From NCBI GenBank assembly GCA_024399065.1, contig JAKSIB010000011.1:35880-99879 (forward strand): DNA of 64,000 nt, written 5' to 3'. This document shows, in pieces, positions 61,059-64,000 of this stretch. The DNA is from Fibrobacter sp. (GTDB taxonomy: Bacteria; Fibrobacterota; Fibrobacteria; Fibrobacterales; Fibrobacteraceae). The notes under the pieces are model-generated. The model had not been told where the DNA came from. It searched no databases and worked only from the letters and a program-made list of their open reading frames with translations. A program made the position numbers and the translations under genes. The first letter of the stretch is position 1; every line of letters starts with the position of its first letter.

Positions 61059-62006
61059 TCAGTGGTAAATTTCAGGATTGGTGCTGCGGAAACGTCGATG
61101 TGTCCAGCCATACCACAGGGCTGGATTTTCTTTTATGCGGGATTCGAGCCATTCGCTGTACGGACCATCAACTATAGTAGTCATTCTGGAGTGAGTTTCG
61201 CGGCTGATAGAATCGGTGTTTTGAATGTTCGTCGCAACCTCTTCGGCATGCAAAATTTTGCGTCCGGGAAGTTCCTCGATCCAGCAGAAAAATACGGGCG
61301 TGTTCGGGCGATGTTTCAGCAAGAAATCTGGAACAGGATTGTGGTGAACTTCGCGTCCAAGGAATGTTCCGTCAAGTGCGCTTCTGATGCGGCTGTCCTG
61401 ATCGGCCAGCAAGCAGAACAGTTCTCCGCTTTCAAGGATGCGCAAAAAATCTCTAGGTGTTTGTGCGTCAACAGAATAAGGTCTCCCGCGGACGCTACGG
61501 ATTTTTTCGTACACCAGCTTGTTGAGCCACGCGGGCTTCAGCGGAATAAAACTTGCTTTCAGCGGAACGCCGAGTGCGCAGAGCCAAGCGCCACTAGCTT
61601 CATAGTTTCCGTAGTGCGCCGTGAGAAAAATTCCGCCCCCGCGCATTTTTTCTACAACCGCCGCGGCACCTTCCGCCAACTCAAAATTCACGCCGCCGAC
61701 TTTGCAGGGGTAGGCTGCGCCTGGAGAATTTTTCGCGCACGCCTCTGGCAAATTCTTGTAGGTGTCAAAGCAGAAAAGTAACTCCCCCACATGTCGGGTC
61801 AAGTTCTTCAGCATTTTCAAGTAGAGGTCGCGCGGTTCCAATTCTGCGAAACTCGGTTCCAATTCTGCGCCTTCCCTGCCCTGCGTTCCTTGTGAAACGT
61901 GTTCGTAGTTTTCCAAGACTGTCTTCTTTTTCCAGCCTGTTAGACGAAGCATCGCGTAAGCGACACTTGCGAAAATACGAGCTGAAATTTTTTGAAGCAT
62001 AGTCAT
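61059..62006 (-). CDS. Lipid A biosynthesis acyltransferase (LpxL/HtrB-like)
   Basis: The 315-residue enzyme adds a secondary acyl chain to lipid A at the inner membrane. The catalytic motif is LTAHYGNYEASGAWL, with Glu in the acid position (HX4E). It also has LLADQDSRIRSALDGTFLGR, and KENPALWYGWTHRRF at the end as in LpxL. An N-terminal membrane segment is present. The start at 62006 follows from the family length; a second Met is two codons later. Confidence 0.87.
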   Translation of the reverse strand: MTMLQKISARIFASVAYAMLRLTGWKKKTVLENYEHVSQGTQGREGAELEPSFAELEPRDLYLKMLKNLTRHVGELLFCFDTYKNLPEACAKNSPGAAYPCKVGGVNFELAEGAAAVVEKMRGGGIFLTAHYGNYEASGAWLCALGVPLKASFIPLKPAWLNKLVYEKIRSVRGRPYSVDAQTPRDFLRILESGELFCLLADQDSRIRSALDGTFLGREVHHNPVPDFLLKHRPNTPVFFCWIEELPGRKILHAEEVATNIQNTDSISRETHSRMTTIVDGPYSEWLESRIKENPALWYGWTHRRFRSTNPEIYH

Positions 62007-62045
62007 TTAAATAGTCAACAAATTCTAGAGTGGTTTACGTGCAGA

Positions 62046-62525
62046 TTAGAAATTCAACTTTTTAAAACTTTCGTAGTGGTCTGCTGTATAATATACAATG
62101 CAACCGCTCCGGTAAATTAATCTCTTTGTTCCTCGGCTTGTTTGGCTGCCGTAATCTACGTCTGCTTCGTGGTAGGATCCGGAGGGCAGCTGACCTTCTC
62201 TATTCTCGAATGTGTCGCCGCCGATCATAACGCCCAGCGTTTTCCAAGGATTAAAATTCCACTTGCTGAATGTGTTCCCCGTTTTTTCCTCGTACAGAGC
62301 CTGGCCCTTACTTTTGTTTATATAGTTGCTAGGCAGCTTGTCAAACTTACAGATGTAGGCAGACACTGAATCCTTGCTGGTGTATTTTCCTGATTCTTTA
62401 ACTGCATCATAAACGCTTGTATTTTTTTCATCATCATTTGGCGCGCTGATCGTAGGAGAACTGCAACCAAAAAATCCTGCAAGGTACAGACAGAAAAATG
62501 GTAAATACAAACGAATTTTTCTCAT
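62046..62525 (-). CDS. Hypothetical lipoprotein
   Basis: The 159-residue protein has a lipobox (LAGFFGCSSPT), and a small mature domain with Tyr/Ser-rich sequence (KESGKYTSKDSVSAYICKFD, SGCIVYYTADHYESFKKL). No family recognised. It is the upstream neighbour of the acyltransferase gene. Confidence 0.68.
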   Translation of the reverse strand: MRKIRLYLPFFCLYLAGFFGCSSPTISAPNDDEKNTSVYDAVKESGKYTSKDSVSAYICKFDKLPSNYINKSKGQALYEEKTGNTFSKWNFNPWKTLGVMIGGDTFENREGQLPSGSYHEADVDYGSQTSRGTKRLIYRSGCIVYYTADHYESFKKLNF

Positions 62526-62601
62526 GTAGAAGAATATAGGATTTTTCTTGGTCTTGCGTTATGCGCAAACTGATTCTATATTTTTTATCAAGGAGATCAT
62601 T

Positions 62602-62865
62602 ATGGCTAAAAGAGAAAAGCTGGTCATTGCCGGCAACGCCAAGGCCTCCGCGGAAACCGCGGCAAAGTCTGCAAAAGAATCCGCGGCAATGCGCGCCCTA
62701 AGAATCGATGGCTCCGCAAATGGTGCAACGCTTCGCACCCGGGTCATCAGGAATAAAAAACTCTACAACCGAAACTTTAAGCACAAGAAGTCCTTCGCCG
62801 ATGCGGGGGACTTCCCTTTTTTTATGGAAATTTCCGCGGAAGTCATCGTGGTAGCTTGGTCATGA
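62602..62865 (+). CDS. Small Ala/Lys-rich hypothetical protein
   Basis: The 87-residue product starts at 62602 after AAGGAGATC. The N-terminal 45 residues are rich in Ala, Lys and Ser (AGNAKASAETAAKSAKESAA), followed by a basic stretch (RTRVIRNKKLYNRNFKHKKS). It is basic and may bind nucleic acid; the C-terminus is different in style and could be out of frame with a true end. Family unknown. Confidence 0.55.
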   Translation: MAKREKLVIAGNAKASAETAAKSAKESAAMRALRIDGSANGATLRTRVIRNKKLYNRNFKHKKSFADAGDFPFFMEISAEVIVVAWS

Positions 62866-62920
62866 AAATTTTTTGAAAATAGGTCTTGTCGTTATACTTT
62901 TAAATTTGGATATTAGGGAG

Positions 62921-63727
62921 ATGGGGCAAGGAAAATCTTTTGCACGGTTACAGACCCTCAGAGAAGAAATCATAGATATTGGAATTTATCTGGAAACTGG
63001 AGGGAAGAAACCTAGGCTTGACAGCAATAGGCGTTTCCTTGATTTTCTGTGGAACACCAAGAACAATGCGTACAACGGAGCGTATCTGCAGAAGAAGGAA
63101 AACCAGGGCCTTGTTCGTTATCTTCAGCAAATTTGCAACGAGGCGATTCACCTTCGCAATTCTCTCTCGCAGCAGTACATCTACGTGGTCTATCGACTGG
63201 TTCGTCGCTATGGGCATAAGAACCAGGAATATCTTGATCTTGTCCAAGAAGCATTCACAGGATTACTTCGTGCAGTGGACACTTTTGATGTAACCTTCGG
63301 TGTTCCCTTTGAAGCGTACGCTACGACATGGATCCGAAAATACTTGAGCCGGCTAGTGGTGTACAACAGTGAAGTTGTCCGTATTCCTGAAAGTCAGGGA
63401 AAAAATTCTCGCATGCAAAAAGTTGTTCCAGTGACGAATGTTGTTGAACTGTCTGATGGAATGGATGACGTAACCGACGAATCGGAAAATTACGAACAAC
63501 ATTTTATTAAAACGAATACGGAAGATTACTTGAATGAATGTGTAGATTCGTTGGATTATAAACAACGTAGCGTAATACGTACAAGGTATTTCACGGACGT
63601 TAGGAAAAATCAGTCGCTGGAGAAAGTGGGAAATAGTTGTGGCTTGTCCAGGGAACGTGCCCGCCAATTGGAGAGGGGAGCCCTGCAGACACTGGAAAAG
63701 AAAATGGAAAATCCTATACGCAATTAG
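62921..63727 (+). CDS. Sigma-70 family RNA polymerase sigma factor
   Basis: The 268-residue protein (start MGQGKSF; an RBS is very close to it, so start is uncertain) has a sigma region 2 (YVVYRLVRRYGHKNQEYLDL, VQEAFTGLLRAVDTFD, FGVPFEAYATTWIRKYLSRL) and a region 4 HTH (LDYKQRSVIRTRYFTDVRKN, LEKVGNSCGLSRERARQLER). Region 3 is degenerate. It could be an alternative sigma factor of the stress or flagellar type. It lies next to the right end and has no anti-sigma gene nearby. Confidence 0.85.
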   Translation: MGQGKSFARLQTLREEIIDIGIYLETGGKKPRLDSNRRFLDFLWNTKNNAYNGAYLQKKENQGLVRYLQQICNEAIHLRNSLSQQYIYVVYRLVRRYGHKNQEYLDLVQEAFTGLLRAVDTFDVTFGVPFEAYATTWIRKYLSRLVVYNSEVVRIPESQGKNSRMQKVVPVTNVVELSDGMDDVTDESENYEQHFIKTNTEDYLNECVDSLDYKQRSVIRTRYFTDVRKNQSLEKVGNSCGLSRERARQLERGALQTLEKKMENPIRN

Positions 63728-64000
63728 TGTAAATTCTTTCGATTATCTTGTGTGGAAAGGACCGTTCTTTATTATAAAAGGGACGTATTTCGTAAAAAAT
63801 GTTGCTCGTGATGCAATTTTCGTAAAATGGACGGACGTTTTGCTCTAGAAATGAATGATTTTTCGTTCAATTAGGAAAAATTCTGAAAGATTTGGCTGAA
63901 AAAATGGCAGGGAACCGTTTGGGGCAAAAACTTTTCTGTGAATAAAATGTTGATAAATTGGCGGGAATGTGGAATAAATCCCGTTATTTGCGAAAAAAGT
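63728..64000. other. Non-coding right end with DnaA-box-like words
   Basis: No supported gene. TTATTCACA (reverse of 63937-63945) and TTATCAACA (reverse of 63948-63956) sit close together near the edge, and the region is AT-rich. Genes beyond the window, possibly dnaA, cannot be seen. Confidence 0.45.

Overview
The window reads as chromosomal DNA of a Fibrobacter-like bacterium (Fibrobacterota). The evidence is a TIGR02147-type regulator coupled to a lipoprotein, secreted carbohydrate-active proteins with a C-terminal type-A-like sorting domain (SGNH esterase, PL9 pectate lyase), Ser-rich linkers after lipoboxes, a SecA insertion typical of the FCB group, and many anaerobe-type enzymes (rubrerythrin, FMN reductases, FNT channel). 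No rRNA, prophage, transposase or CRISPR array was found.

Layout. 1-2.4 kb: lipoprotein, regulator and secreted esterase. 2.5-10.1 kb: the most striking block, a MerR-controlled locus with nickel-pincer cofactor genes larC, larB and larE, a minimal Tat translocase (tatC, tatA), two Tat-signal DUF362 proteins and two small membrane proteins, but no larA. 10.1-20 kb: pectate lyase, two gene remnants joined tail to tail, FMN reductase, DUF3737, a metal efflux permease with its ArsR repressor, alcohol dehydrogenase, nitroreductase, a beta-barrel protein and further remnants. 20-34 kb: FNT channel, DUF763, CotH lipoprotein, peptidase T, MMPL transporter, hydrolases, GNAT, TSCPD, DUF1349, rubrerythrin, a repeat-rich gap, a truncated reductase, a LamG protein, an orphan Vsr endonuclease and tRNA-Leu. 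34-46 kb: lipoproteins, SDR, acyltransferase, tmk, secA, a histidine phosphatase, outer-membrane-type proteins and tRNA-Met. 46-64 kb: an origin-proximal region with bactofilin, M23 peptidase, parB, parA and rsmG, seven parS sites over 7.3 kb, queE/queD, several lipoproteins, an AT-rich DnaA-box-like region, a lipid A acyltransferase and a sigma factor.

How the genes may work together. Both DUF362 proteins carry H-x9-K (H175, K185) in a GFGG context plus a histidine 17 residues later (H202). This resembles the LarA nickel-pincer site as I remember it. The two promoters of the block share a palindrome in a 19-bp -35/-10 spacer, the geometry used by MerR activators. I infer a regulon that makes a Ni-pincer cofactor in the cytoplasm, loads it into DUF362 proteins and exports the folded enzymes through Tat. 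Bactofilin, M23 peptidase, ParAB and the parS cluster link cell-shape and segregation functions near the replication origin. At least three families of short dispersed repeats occur, some of them inside coding sequences (tatA 3' end, rsmG).
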